Assembly (NCBI GenBank): GCA_964532595.1
Contig: CAZHIQ010000019.1
Coordinates: 1 to 64,000 of the forward strand
Direction: 5' to 3'
Source of the DNA: Chryseosolibacter sp964532595
GTDB taxonomy: Bacteria > Bacteroidota > Bacteroidia > Cytophagales > Cyclobacteriaceae
DNA: 64,000 nucleotides
Of this stretch, positions 1 to 8,667 are shown one piece after another (positions within the stretch are counted from its first letter, which is position 1; every line of letters starts with the position of its first letter). Below the pieces are notes generated by a model. The model was not told where the DNA came from, made no database searches, and was given only the letters and a program-made list of their open reading frames with translations. Both the position numbers and the translations under genes were made by a program.

Positions 1-49
1 CGTCATTCGTCTCCCGATAGCTATCGGGACGTCATTCGTCATTCGTCCC
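1..49. repeat. REP-like intergenic repeat with perfect palindrome
   Basis: Copies of CGTCATTCGT/CATTCGT flank a perfect 18-bp palindrome, TCCCGATAGCTATCGGGA, at 12-29. The stop codon of the neighbouring GH3 gene (39-41) lies inside the array, so the last codons of that gene (Asp-Glu-stop) are made from repeat sequence. The same decamer, read as AATGACGAAT, recurs around a different hairpin beside the assembly gap near 16.6 kb, which suggests a dispersed family. Confidence 0.6.
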
Positions 50-2996
50 TCGTACTTCGCATCGCTTCATACATCACCTGCTGAATCTGCGTCCTGGTGT
101 TTAGCCGATACAGTCGGGTGTTGGCGCGTGTTGGACTGACACGGTTAGAGAGAAAGATGTAGAGCAGTCCGGTGTCGGGATCCATCCAGGCGAAGGTTCC
201 GGTGAAGCCGGTGTGGCCGAAGCTGTTCGGACTCGCGTCTTTGGCGGTGTTGTTATTGATGCCGAGGTATTCGAGGTTGGGCTTGTCAAATCCCAGCGCC
301 CGGCGGTTACCGCTTTCGGGAAATTGGGTCCTGGAGAAATGGCGAAGGGTTTCTTCTTTGATGTAGCGCCTTCCGCCGTAGGTACCCATATCGAGGTACA
401 TCTGCATCACCTTTGCTAAATCATTCGCGTTAGCAAACAATCCCGCATGACCCGAAACCCCGCGGAGCATTGCCGCATTTTCGTCATGGACGGTGCCGTG
501 AACGGTGCGACGCCGGAAGATGTAGTCGTCTTCGGTCGGGACGATGCGCCGTAACGGATATCTGGACAAAGGATTAAAGGTCACCGTAGTAGCGCCAAGT
601 GGGCGATAGAAGTTCTCCTGAAGGTAATCATCGAAGTTTCCGTCGATCATACTTTCAACAACCCGCGGCGCGAGCATGAAGAAGAAGTCGGAGTACACAT
701 AGCTTTTCTCTTCACGCAGCGGCGACTTCCGGATACCCTTGATCATCTTGTCGGGATAGCGGCGATGCAGGTAGAGATGATCTCCTACCCGGATCGGAAA
801 CCGCTCCGACGAATCACGCTTAATGGTTGCCCATTTATAACTACCGTTCTTCCGGTGCAGATGTTGATAAAAAGGAATGAAGGGTATCAATCGGCCTTGA
901 TGCGTTAGCAGATCATACATCGGGATTCCGGCTTTGTTGGATCGTCGGAACTTCGGCAGGTAGTCACCCAGTGTTGCGTCAAGTCGAAATTCTCCCTCGT
1001 CGTACAACTTCATCAGCGCGGCCATCGAGGTGGATATCTTGGTCACGGACGCGAGATCATACAAGTCGGTCAGCTTCACGGCAACGGTATCGCTGTAGCT
1101 GTGATAGCCGTAGGCCTTGTGCAACACCACCTGGCGATTACGCGCGATAAGGACCTGACAGCCCGGCATCGCCCGCGCGTTCAGCGCCTGAGCTACGAGA
1201 GAATCGACACCTCGGATAAGCACTTTGGAGTTCATGCCCGCGGCTTCCGGAAGGGTGTACGAAAAGCGGATCGCTCCTTCCGTATCGACACCGCTTCCTG
1301 AATCGAAGAGGCCTTCAATACTCACGGGTAATCGGCCCTTCGCTCCTACTCCGCCAAAGATGATCTGTGCCGCGACGGATTCGGTTTCAGGATCATCCTG
1401 ATACGCGACCACCAACGCCGGCGCTTCCGCCAAAGCGGGAAGGTTCGTCATCACATAAGGGTTGCGGAACAATACTACTGTGCTTCGACCATCGCGGCTC
1501 AGTTCCTCAAGGAATGCCTGGGCCTGTTGGGAGAAATTCCAGCGATTCAGGGGACGGATGCTGTTATCGTGAATGCTGACAATGATGCGGTTGAAATCTC
1601 CCAGGCAGGCACGAAGGGAGTCGAGCTGAAGTTGATCCGGCTCCGTACCCACATTAAAATGGGTAATGGCATGGTAAAGACTCAGCGTCTGCTGGAACGG
1701 AGTAGCATGCGGAGCCCCAAAAGCAACAGAGGCAATCTTCACCGACTCCAGATCGCGCACAGGGATAGCGTTGTTTTCATTCTTAAGCACCGTAATGGCA
1801 TGTTCGATAAGCTTACGTCTTACCAGTTTGTCGTGCGGAGTATTGACCTCCCCAGCGATATGAGCTAGTGGAATTGGCTGAAAGCGATCGAGTCCTGCCC
1901 ACTGTTTGAGGGCGAGCATCTTCCTGCACCGCGCGTCGATTTCGGCCTGGGAGATCTGACCGCGACGGATCGCTTGTCTGATTTCGGCGACGGCGCGGGG
2001 CACATCTTCTGTGAACTCAAGCATGTCGTTGCCGGCGAGGATTGCATCTTTGTCGACGACCCCCGCGGGATTCGAGCCCGTCACCCCTTTCATGTTCATG
2101 GCGTCAGTCACAATGATTCCTTTGTAGCCGAGCTCGTTTCGAAGGAGGTCGGTTACGATCGGCCGCGACAGTGTCGAGGGTACTCCCGAGTCATCGAGAG
2201 CAGGGATGTTGAGGTGGGCGACCATGATGCCGCCGATGCCTTCGCTGATGAGCTGACGGAACGGATAAAGTTCAAGAGAGTCTATTCGCTCGCGGGTATG
2301 TCCGATGTTGGGCAAGGAGTGATGTGAATCCGTATCCGTGTCGCCGTGGCCGGGAAAATGCTTGGCAGTAGCCAGGACGTTGTTTTCCTGGAGTCCGCGC
2401 ATATAGGCAATACTCTTACGTGCGACGTTGAACTTGTCTTCGCCGAAAGATCGGTAGTTGATTACAGGGTTATCCGGGTTGTTGTTGACATCGGCCACCG
2501 GCGCAAAATTGACGTGTACACCGAGGCGGCGCATCTGATGGGCGATACGGGCTCCCATTTCATAGATAAGCGTTTCATCCTGCACGGCGCCCAGCGTCAT
2601 TTGATAAGGATAGCTGATAGTGCTGTCGAGGCGCATGCCCAGGCCCCACTCCCCATCCATAGCGATGAGCAAAGGAACTCTGGAGGCCGACTGGTACGCG
2701 TTGGTCAGGGCCGCTTGTCGTCCTGGGCCACCCTGAAAGAAGATCAATCCACCGATTTTGTGTTGATTGATCATGTCCAGAATCTCCTGTTTATGTTTTC
2801 CGTCGCGGTTCGACCAGGCAGCAACGACGATCAGTTGCGCGATCCGTTCATCCGGTGAAAGGGTACTCATTACAGAGTCTACCCACGGGCTGTTCACATA
2901 GCGAAGAAAATCTGCCTGCTTCTGTTGCGCACGAACAGACAGCGATAGCGAAAACAAAAGAGCGGTGAACCAGAAAACGCGCATTAAAGAAATCAT
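39..2996 (-). CDS. Secreted NagZ-like GH3 beta-N-acetylhexosaminidase fused to a beta-lactamase-fold serine hydrolase
   Basis: Two enzymes in one exported chain. Residue numbers count from the furthest in-frame start (3020). The N-terminal GH3 domain (about 45-570) has the NagZ signature KHFPGHGDT (220-228), the Asp-Ser-His acid/base dyad at 231-233 and nucleophile Asp306 in the TDAMNMKGV motif. The C-terminal domain (about 600-985) has Ser658-x-x-Lys661, Tyr776-Ser-Asp and a His-Thr-Gly near 940, as in class C beta-lactamases and the MurNAc-Ala amidase AmiE. A signal peptide ends near AQQ. A start at 3020 is unlikely because the -7 element overlaps it; 2996 or 2984 fits. NagZ removes GlcNAc from muropeptides. 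In Bacillus subtilis NagZ and AmiE are separate neighbouring genes, so the fusion suggests one-step muropeptide trimming (inference). The 3' end runs into a REP-like repeat. Confidence 0.9.
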   Translation of the reverse strand: MISLMRVFWFTALLFSLSLSVRAQQKQADFLRYVNSPWVDSVMSTLSPDERIAQLIVVAAWSNRDGKHKQEILDMINQHKIGGLIFFQGGPGRQAALTNAYQSASRVPLLIAMDGEWGLGMRLDSTISYPYQMTLGAVQDETLIYEMGARIAHQMRRLGVHVNFAPVADVNNNPDNPVINYRSFGEDKFNVARKSIAYMRGLQENNVLATAKHFPGHGDTDTDSHHSLPNIGHTRERIDSLELYPFRQLISEGIGGIMVAHLNIPALDDSGVPSTLSRPIVTDLLRNELGYKGIIVTDAMNMKGVTGSNPAGVVDKDAILAGNDMLEFTEDVPRAVAEIRQAIRRGQISQAEIDARCRKMLALKQWAGLDRFQPIPLAHIAGEVNTPHDKLVRRKLIEHAITVLKNENNAIPVRDLESVKIASVAFGAPHATPFQQTLSLYHAITHFNVGTEPDQLQLDSLRACLGDFNRIIVSIHDNSIRPLNRWNFSQQAQAFLEELSRDGRSTVVLFRNPYVMTNLPALAEAPALVVAYQDDPETESVAAQIIFGGVGAKGRLPVSIEGLFDSGSGVDTEGAIRFSYTLPEAAGMNSKVLIRGVDSLVAQALNARAMPGCQVLIARNRQVVLHKAYGYHSYSDTVAVKLTDLYDLASVTKISTSMAALMKLYDEGEFRLDATLGDYLPKFRRSNKAGIPMYDLLTHQGRLIPFIPFYQHLHRKNGSYKWATIKRDSSERFPIRVGDHLYLHRRYPDKMIKGIRKSPLREEKSYVYSDFFFMLAPRVVESMIDGNFDDYLQENFYRPLGATTVTFNPLSRYPLRRIVPTEDDYIFRRRTVHGTVHDENAAMLRGVSGHAGLFANANDLAKVMQMYLDMGTYGGRRYIKEETLRHFSRTQFPESGNRRALGFDKPNLEYLGINNNTAKDASPNSFGHTGFTGTFAWMDPDTGLLYIFLSNRVSPTRANTRLYRLNTRTQIQQVMYEAMRSTRDE

Positions 2997-3017
2997 AAGT
3001 AAGCGAATGTGTGTAAT

Positions 3018-3025
3018 CAAATATA
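3018..3025 (-). promoter_or_regulatory. Bacteroidota -7 promoter element for the GH3 gene
   Basis: TATATTTG on the minus strand matches the Bacteroidota -7 consensus TAnnTTTG. It lies about 20-30 nt before the preferred start codons and argues against the furthest upstream start. Confidence 0.5.
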
Positions 3026-3114
3026 GTGGACTGTGGACTTATATTTTACTCCGATCCGAACAACGTATAGACACGACGGGTAAAAGCCACAAACGAGAGA
3101 TTAACGGCAAGTAT

Positions 3115-3152
3115 CAAAAAAAGGAAGCCCTCCGGTATCCGGAGGGACTTCC
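3115..3152 (-). terminator. Intrinsic terminator after the susC-susD operon
   Basis: CCCTCCGG-TAT-CCGGAGGG forms an 8-bp stem with a 3-nt loop (3128-3146). It is extended by GGAAG/CTTCC with one bulged base and followed on the minus strand by seven Ts (3122-3116). It lies about 50 nt after the susD stop. Confidence 0.85.
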
Positions 3153-3203
3153 AATCGTAAACCCAAATGTTTACTCAAACAACTAACACGAGAATCTATT
3201 GGC

Positions 3204-5048
3204 TTACCATCCGGTGGTTTGCGTGAGCGTATACCCCTTGTCGATGTATGCACTTATCTGACTATTTCCAATCGGAGCCAGATACATTCTATCCAGTACC
3301 GGATCTCTGTTGGAGATGTTCTCGGGGATGTAATATCCCACCATATCCGCCGCATTATCGCCATCGTAGGTAACAATGGTACCATTTTCCTTCTCTACCT
3401 TCAGTATACCTTCTTTCGCCTCAACCAACCAATCGATACGACCGGCGGCCTTTTCCGCGGGGAAGTCTACCCAGGGGCCGCGAAGGATATCCGGGTTCAG
3501 GTCACCATCCATGTACTCAAGCTTTTTCCAGCGCTTGATATCCAGCAGTCGCGTATGTTCGAAGACAAACTCCATTCTTCTCTCGCGACGGATCTCCCAC
3601 AAGAGCGGTAATACATCACCATCCCGGTCAGGATCATCGGGGATCGCTCCCAAATCCAGGGGAGCCGTTTGCACGAGCCCCTTGTCAGAAGCTACATCGT
3701 CCAGAGGGCGGCTACGGATAGCGTTGACAGAAGCATCGAGGTCGGCTTGCGTTACTGCAGGGCCGCCCAGCGTAGCAAGTTCGGCCTTGGCTTCTATCCA
3801 GTTCAACACCACTTCAGCAAGCCGCATGATGGGAGCATCATTGGTGTTGGTATTGGAGCCGTATCGGGGCGGCGGTGTTGTTCCCTGATAGGTCACTCCC
3901 TCGCGGTCGATAAACTTGGTAGCATACAAGAGGGTAGCCGCAGGAATCTGTGGTTCATCCCAGAACGTTGCCTCAAAGCGAGAGTCGCGGGTAGCGGCCA
4001 TGGTCTGGATGTCCTCCTTGTCAGCGTTAGGAAGCCCTGACAACTTGTAGGGTTGACCATCAGCGCAGATGAACGATCTGGCCAGATCCAGATTGGCTGC
4101 TGTAGGTTGTGTCTCGTTTCTGTTCGAGTAAGAAGCGATGTGGTGAGTCACCCCAAGGCCAGCATCGTAGGCGCGATACATCAATACTTCCGGATGTCCG
4201 GCCAGTGACTCAGAGCCAAATAGTGTTCGGAAGGCACTTCCAAATGACCACTTCCCGGACTCGATAACGAGATCACCCGCTTCTACCGCGAGTTCGAGAA
4301 ACTTGCTTGCATGAGTATTATCACCGAGGTGATACTTTTGCCATGTTCCCTCAAAGAGCATGAAGCGCGAGATAAAACCGGCCGCGATGTAACGGTTCAG
4401 ATATTGAGCGTCACCGTCGGAAAGACGCATGTTCTCGAGGACATACTTGAAATCCTCGTACACTTGATTCATTACGGTGGTCCGGTCATCCCGATCTTTA
4501 TATAACTCGTCGAGCTCGTCGTCTCCCACATCATGACCGAAGTAGGGCACGTCACCGAAAACGCTCACCAACCGGCTGTACTCATAGCCTCTGAAAAACC
4601 GGGCAACAGCACTCCAATGGTTGTAAGCCTCTTCATCGAGGTACGTTCCCTTCATCTTTTCGATCCGGTCGAGAAAGATATTGGCCTTCCTCACCCATGC
4701 AAAATTCCAAGTAGGACCCGCATAGGTAGGTAGCATATCAATCGACTCGCTTGTACCTTGTCTAGACTCCGGTGCCTGTGTCTCAAAACTGAGCTGCTTT
4801 CCGGTACTGGCGAAATCATCGGCAAAAAGATATCCGCGGAGGGGAGCATAGGCAACGCCCCACGTATTGTTATACCCGACGAAATAGTTCGAGTAGAAGC
4901 CGTTGGCAAAAACCCTGACGTTGTTTTCCGTCGTCCAGTACGTGATGTCGTTCATCTGGGTCAACGGCGGTCTGTCAAGAAAATCCTCACACCCGGTAAG
5001 GAGAAGGACTGGAAATAGAAGTATTAAAACCTTTTTCATAGTTCTCAT
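3204..5048 (-). CDS. SusD/RagB family outer-membrane glycan-binding lipoprotein
   Basis: A surface lipoprotein that caps the partner SusC transporter and captures ligand. The N-terminus has a lipoprotein signal ending Leu-Leu-Thr-Gly-Cys, followed by the typical CEDFLDRPP start of mature SusD proteins. The length (614 aa) and the C-terminal RRERRMEFVFEHTRLLDIKRW block are characteristic of the family. It starts 3 bp after the SusC stop, so the two are co-transcribed, and a strong terminator follows. Start codons at 5048 (MRTMKK) or 5039 (MKK) are both possible. The ligand cannot be read from sequence; the neighbouring NagZ-like, DigH-like and amino-sugar kinase genes point to peptidoglycan fragments or amino-sugar glycans (inference). 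Confidence 0.95.
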   Translation of the reverse strand: MRTMKKVLILLFPVLLLTGCEDFLDRPPLTQMNDITYWTTENNVRVFANGFYSNYFVGYNNTWGVAYAPLRGYLFADDFASTGKQLSFETQAPESRQGTSESIDMLPTYAGPTWNFAWVRKANIFLDRIEKMKGTYLDEEAYNHWSAVARFFRGYEYSRLVSVFGDVPYFGHDVGDDELDELYKDRDDRTTVMNQVYEDFKYVLENMRLSDGDAQYLNRYIAAGFISRFMLFEGTWQKYHLGDNTHASKFLELAVEAGDLVIESGKWSFGSAFRTLFGSESLAGHPEVLMYRAYDAGLGVTHHIASYSNRNETQPTAANLDLARSFICADGQPYKLSGLPNADKEDIQTMAATRDSRFEATFWDEPQIPAATLLYATKFIDREGVTYQGTTPPPRYGSNTNTNDAPIMRLAEVVLNWIEAKAELATLGGPAVTQADLDASVNAIRSRPLDDVASDKGLVQTAPLDLGAIPDDPDRDGDVLPLLWEIRRERRMEFVFEHTRLLDIKRWKKLEYMDGDLNPDILRGPWVDFPAEKAAGRIDWLVEAKEGILKVEKENGTIVTYDGDNAADMVGYYIPENISNRDPVLDRMYLAPIGNSQISAYIDKGYTLTQTTGW

Positions 5049-5051
5049 GAT

Positions 5052-8000
5052 TTAGAAACTGAGTTGAACGCCGACAGAAGCACTCTTGAAAGTAGGGACT
5101 CCAACACCTGTGCGACCAAGACCGTAGTTCGACTCGTGAAACAGTGAGTAACCGGGAACCTCCTCGGGGTCGATAGGCAATCCGCCCAGCTTGTCAAATG
5201 TGAAGAAGTTTTCGAGAGACACATAGAACCGAACTTTATTCAAGTCAATGCGTTCGGTAACCGCTCCAGGAATCGTGTAACCCAGCGTAATATTCTTAAA
5301 CCGCAGATACGCCATATTCAAGAGGTAGCGCGACTGCACTTGCATATTAAGGCCGGTGTTCGCGCCGCCCATGTTATACGGACGCGGATAGAAAGCATCT
5401 GTCCGGTCTTCTCTCCAGAAATCACCGGCAATTGCCTGCGGCATGGCGCCGTCAGAGATATTAAATCCGGGAATAGCGAGGAAACCGCTACCCCATATTT
5501 CTCGCTTGCCTACACCTTGCAAAAACACGTTCAAATCAAATCCTTTGAAACTCGCTCCGGTCCGGAAGCCATACTCATAGCGCGGTGTCGAGTTTCCAAT
5601 GACCTTCAGATCGCCATGATCGTCTATCAACCGGTTACCCGGGTTGATAACGCCATCGCCATTGAGATCTTTAAACTTCACGTCGCCAGGCCCGAAATAG
5701 AAGTTTCCTGATTGCAGATATCCTTGTGTAGCCGCGTTCGGATCAGCAAGCTGATTGACGGTGAAACCATCCTCTGATTGAACTTGAACCAACTCTCCGT
5801 CTTCGTACACAAAGTCTCCTGCCTGATAGAGTCGATCGGTTTCATATCCCCAGATCTCGCCGTACGTTTTTCCAACGTACCACGAATCGATGCTCTTTGT
5901 CGTACCGTATTTGGTGATCTTCGTGACCGCATCAGCAAACGTAGCAACAAAGTTCAATTGAAGACCGTTATCGAACGAGTGGCTGTAATCGAGCTGGATC
6001 TCGAAGCCCTTCGTCCGGAGTGATCCGAAGTTACTGCGTGGTGCACCTGTTCCATAAGTCGGCGGAATTCCTTCCTGCGGTACGATCATATTCTCCGTAT
6101 CGCGCCGGAACCAATCGAACGAAGCCCCAAGTGCGCCGTTGAAGAGACGGATATCCGCTCCGATATCCAGTGTAGTGATATCCTGCCAGGTAACCGAACT
6201 CGATACGGCAACGGGAGTACCAAACTGATAGAGTTTAGAACCACCGAGTAACCAACTATTGAATCCACCACTCATAGTCGGGATGTAGAGGCTATTAGGT
6301 ACGGATTGATCCCCGATAGAGCCCCATGACGCACGGATCTTGAATTCATCCAGGGTAGAGCTCGCCCAGTCCATCCAGGGCTCCTGGCTTACGCGCCATC
6401 CTGCAGAAAACGACGGAAACCAACGCCACCAGAGATGCTTCGGAAACTTAGAAGTTCCATCGTAACGGAGGTTGGCTTCGAGTAAGTACTTCTCATTGAA
6501 GTTGTAGTTAATCCGTCCAAAGAAGCCAAGCTGTGCATCCCAGTATTCATCTCCGTCAACGGTTTGCGTTCCCGTTGCAAGACGAAACTGAGGGTTGGTA
6601 ATGTCTGATAACGCTGTGATTGTTGCCTGATGAAACGCCGTTCTATAACCCACACGATTCATACCAGCCATGAACTTGAAATTGTGAACGTCGTCCAGGC
6701 TCAGGTCGTAAGTCGTATGGAGGTTGATCGTATTCCACTGCGCATTACTAGCGTAGCGTGAAATACGATCGGGCCCAGCGCCAGGGCTTCCGGTGTAATC
6801 GATAAGCTCGAATTCGTAAGCGGGAATCGCTCCGGGAGCACCGGCAGCAACAACTGCGCCCGTTTCGTCGACATATACCCGTTGTCCATTCTCATCATAT
6901 TTCTCCGACGCAAATGTTGCCCAGGTGTTTTTCGCCGTAAAGCGCGTTCCGGGAAGCTCGTACAGGTAGTCCTGATTAGCGTGCGTAAAATCAAATTTGA
7001 TAGTCCAGTTCTTAACCGGTGTCACGAGCAATCCTCCGTTGAGGCTTGCGTAGTTGTGTTGCATTGTAGCCGTGTTCGCGTTCGCCATCTCAAAGGCGGG
7101 GGACCGTAGCGGGTGACCATCTTCGCTACCCCAAGGGAACGTAGGCCCCCACCGATAGACGTAAAGCCAGGGGTCAGTCGTAAAATTCGGGTTGGCAAAC
7201 GGGAAACTCTTGATGCGTTTCGAGTAAAGGGTACCCGCATTTACCTTCAGCCATTTGTTGACCTCCGTGCCAATCTGAACCGAACCGTTGTAGCGCTGAA
7301 AGTCATCTTTCTTGGCAGGCTTAACAACACTGGTCTGATCCAGAAAGCCTAACCCGATATTGTAATTGGTCTTTCCGCTGAGACCACTTATCGCCAGGTT
7401 GTGCGTTTGAGTAGGCGCCCACTCGCGTATCATAAACTCATAAGGATCATAAACCCTCACGCCGGTCTTCCGGTTGTTTTCATCGACATACCAATCGCGA
7501 CCAAAGACCATGGGATCGGTAGCCTTCACTTTGTCTCCCCATTTTTCCTGCCACTCGACAGCCCTCTCCCAGCTATCTCGGGTAACATACCATCCTAATG
7601 CACCTACAGCGGTTGATCCAACCCGTTCAAATGCATTGACGACGTACTCCATTCCGTCTACGCCAGCCATTTCCATCTTCTTGGAAATATTCTGAAACGA
7701 GGCGTTCCCCGAGTACGTCACTTTTACACCTTCAGTGTGAGCTCCCTTTTTGGTGGTGATCAAAATCACACCAAACGCAGCCTTTGCCCCATAGATAGAC
7801 GCGGAAGCTGCGTCCTTCAGAACTGAAATAGATTCAATGTCATCCGGATTTACCAACTGAAGCGAAGGGATTTCAACGTTATCGAGGAGAATGAGTGGCG
7901 ATGCCCCGCCGCTGATTGAACCAAATTGTCCCCGAATTCGAATAAGAGGATCCGAGCCAATCTCCCCGCTAGGGATTACAATGTTCAAGCCCGGTGTCGT

Positions 8001-8441
8001 ACCTTGCAATCCGCGAGCCGCATCTGCGATGGGGCGCGACTCCAATACCTTGGTATCAACCGAAGAAACAGCTCCAGTCAGGTTTGTCTTCTTCTGCTCG
8101 CCATATCCCACAACAACAATTTCCTGTAGACTCTGTGAGCTTTCAGCAAGCGCCACATCCACTGTCGACTGATTCCCAACAGTGATTTCCTGCGTCTCCA
8201 TACCAATGAAGCTGAAGACCAGTACATCGGAAGGTTGTGCAGTTATTGAATACTTTCCGTCAACATCCGTCACCGTTCCGCGGTTGTCTCCGCGTACCGC
8301 TACAGTGACGCCCGGAAGCGGTGCATTGTCAGACGCCGCAACCACCCGGCCGGTAATTACGGTGCTTTGACCAACGCCCTCGAAATGGATGAGGAGAAGC
8401 AATCCCACAATCCACAAAGGCCATCGTAAAAACTTTTTCAT
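5052..8441 (-). CDS. SusC/RagA family TonB-dependent outer-membrane transporter
   Basis: Imports oligomeric ligands across the outer membrane using TonB energy, with SusD as the lid. After a signal peptide (about 1-25) comes a carboxypeptidase-D-like domain (VITGRVVAASDNAPLPGVTV onwards, about 28-115). The SusC-specific TonB-box region LQEIVVVGYGEQKK follows, then a plug with ISVLKDAASASIYGAKAAFGVILITTKKG, and a barrel ending in aromatic Phe. The length of 1129 aa is normal. It is the first gene of the susC-susD operon, separated from the upstream GHL10 gene by its own terminator and by a palindrome-rich 5' region, so it probably has its own regulated promoter. Confidence 0.96.
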   Translation of the reverse strand: MKKFLRWPLWIVGLLLLIHFEGVGQSTVITGRVVAASDNAPLPGVTVAVRGDNRGTVTDVDGKYSITAQPSDVLVFSFIGMETQEITVGNQSTVDVALAESSQSLQEIVVVGYGEQKKTNLTGAVSSVDTKVLESRPIADAARGLQGTTPGLNIVIPSGEIGSDPLIRIRGQFGSISGGASPLILLDNVEIPSLQLVNPDDIESISVLKDAASASIYGAKAAFGVILITTKKGAHTEGVKVTYSGNASFQNISKKMEMAGVDGMEYVVNAFERVGSTAVGALGWYVTRDSWERAVEWQEKWGDKVKATDPMVFGRDWYVDENNRKTGVRVYDPYEFMIREWAPTQTHNLAISGLSGKTNYNIGLGFLDQTSVVKPAKKDDFQRYNGSVQIGTEVNKWLKVNAGTLYSKRIKSFPFANPNFTTDPWLYVYRWGPTFPWGSEDGHPLRSPAFEMANANTATMQHNYASLNGGLLVTPVKNWTIKFDFTHANQDYLYELPGTRFTAKNTWATFASEKYDENGQRVYVDETGAVVAAGAPGAIPAYEFELIDYTGSPGAGPDRISRYASNAQWNTINLHTTYDLSLDDVHNFKFMAGMNRVGYRTAFHQATITALSDITNPQFRLATGTQTVDGDEYWDAQLGFFGRINYNFNEKYLLEANLRYDGTSKFPKHLWWRWFPSFSAGWRVSQEPWMDWASSTLDEFKIRASWGSIGDQSVPNSLYIPTMSGGFNSWLLGGSKLYQFGTPVAVSSSVTWQDITTLDIGADIRLFNGALGASFDWFRRDTENMIVPQEGIPPTYGTGAPRSNFGSLRTKGFEIQLDYSHSFDNGLQLNFVATFADAVTKITKYGTTKSIDSWYVGKTYGEIWGYETDRLYQAGDFVYEDGELVQVQSEDGFTVNQLADPNAATQGYLQSGNFYFGPGDVKFKDLNGDGVINPGNRLIDDHGDLKVIGNSTPRYEYGFRTGASFKGFDLNVFLQGVGKREIWGSGFLAIPGFNISDGAMPQAIAGDFWREDRTDAFYPRPYNMGGANTGLNMQVQSRYLLNMAYLRFKNITLGYTIPGAVTERIDLNKVRFYVSLENFFTFDKLGGLPIDPEEVPGYSLFHESNYGLGRTGVGVPTFKSASVGVQLSF

Positions 8442-8469
8442 AGAAACAGGTTAAGTGAAATAAAGCTTG

Positions 8470-8489
8470 ATCAAATTTTCTCATTTGAT
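8470..8489. promoter_or_regulatory. Inverted repeat in the susC 5' region
   Basis: ATCAAAT-TTTCTC-ATTTGAT is a perfect 7-bp inverted repeat about 30-50 bp upstream of susC. Its centre is 30 bp from the second palindrome at 8501-8518. It could be an operator or part of the promoter or leader; the sequence alone does not decide. Confidence 0.35.
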
Positions 8490-8500
8490 GCTAGGCTTTC

Positions 8501-8518
8501 ATCACTGAAAACGGTGAT
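8501..8518. promoter_or_regulatory. Predicted regulator-binding palindrome upstream of susC
   Basis: ATCACTGAAAACGGTGAT, about 60 bp before the susC start. It matches the palindrome upstream of the amino-sugar kinase gene (11175-11192) at 14 of 18 positions in the same orientation. The shared pattern is ATCnCyGAAAAyGGnGAT. This suggests one regulator for both transcription units; the nearby NarL-type response regulator is a candidate (inference). Confidence 0.5.
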
Positions 8519-8576
8519 TTGAAAATATCCCTGATTTCTAGAAAGTTAGCGACTTAGGGGTGTGTGGGCGGACACG

Positions 8577-8611
8577 CAAAAAAGACAAAAGTCGACGTAT
8601 AAACATCGACT
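8577..8611 (-). terminator. Intrinsic terminator after the GHL10 gene
   Basis: On the minus strand AGTCGATG-TTTATA-CGTCGACT folds into an 8-bp stem (one G-U pair) followed by TTTTGTCTTTTTT. It is enclosed by an outer GTGGGCGG/CCGCCCAC complementary pair (8564-8571 and 8620-8627). It lies about 60 nt after the GHL10 stop and separates the kinase-GHL10 unit from susC-susD. Confidence 0.7.
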
Positions 8612-8667
8612 CGCAAACACCGCCCACCGCTCAACGAGGCGCAGTGCAGCCCTCAAAAAAATAGAGA

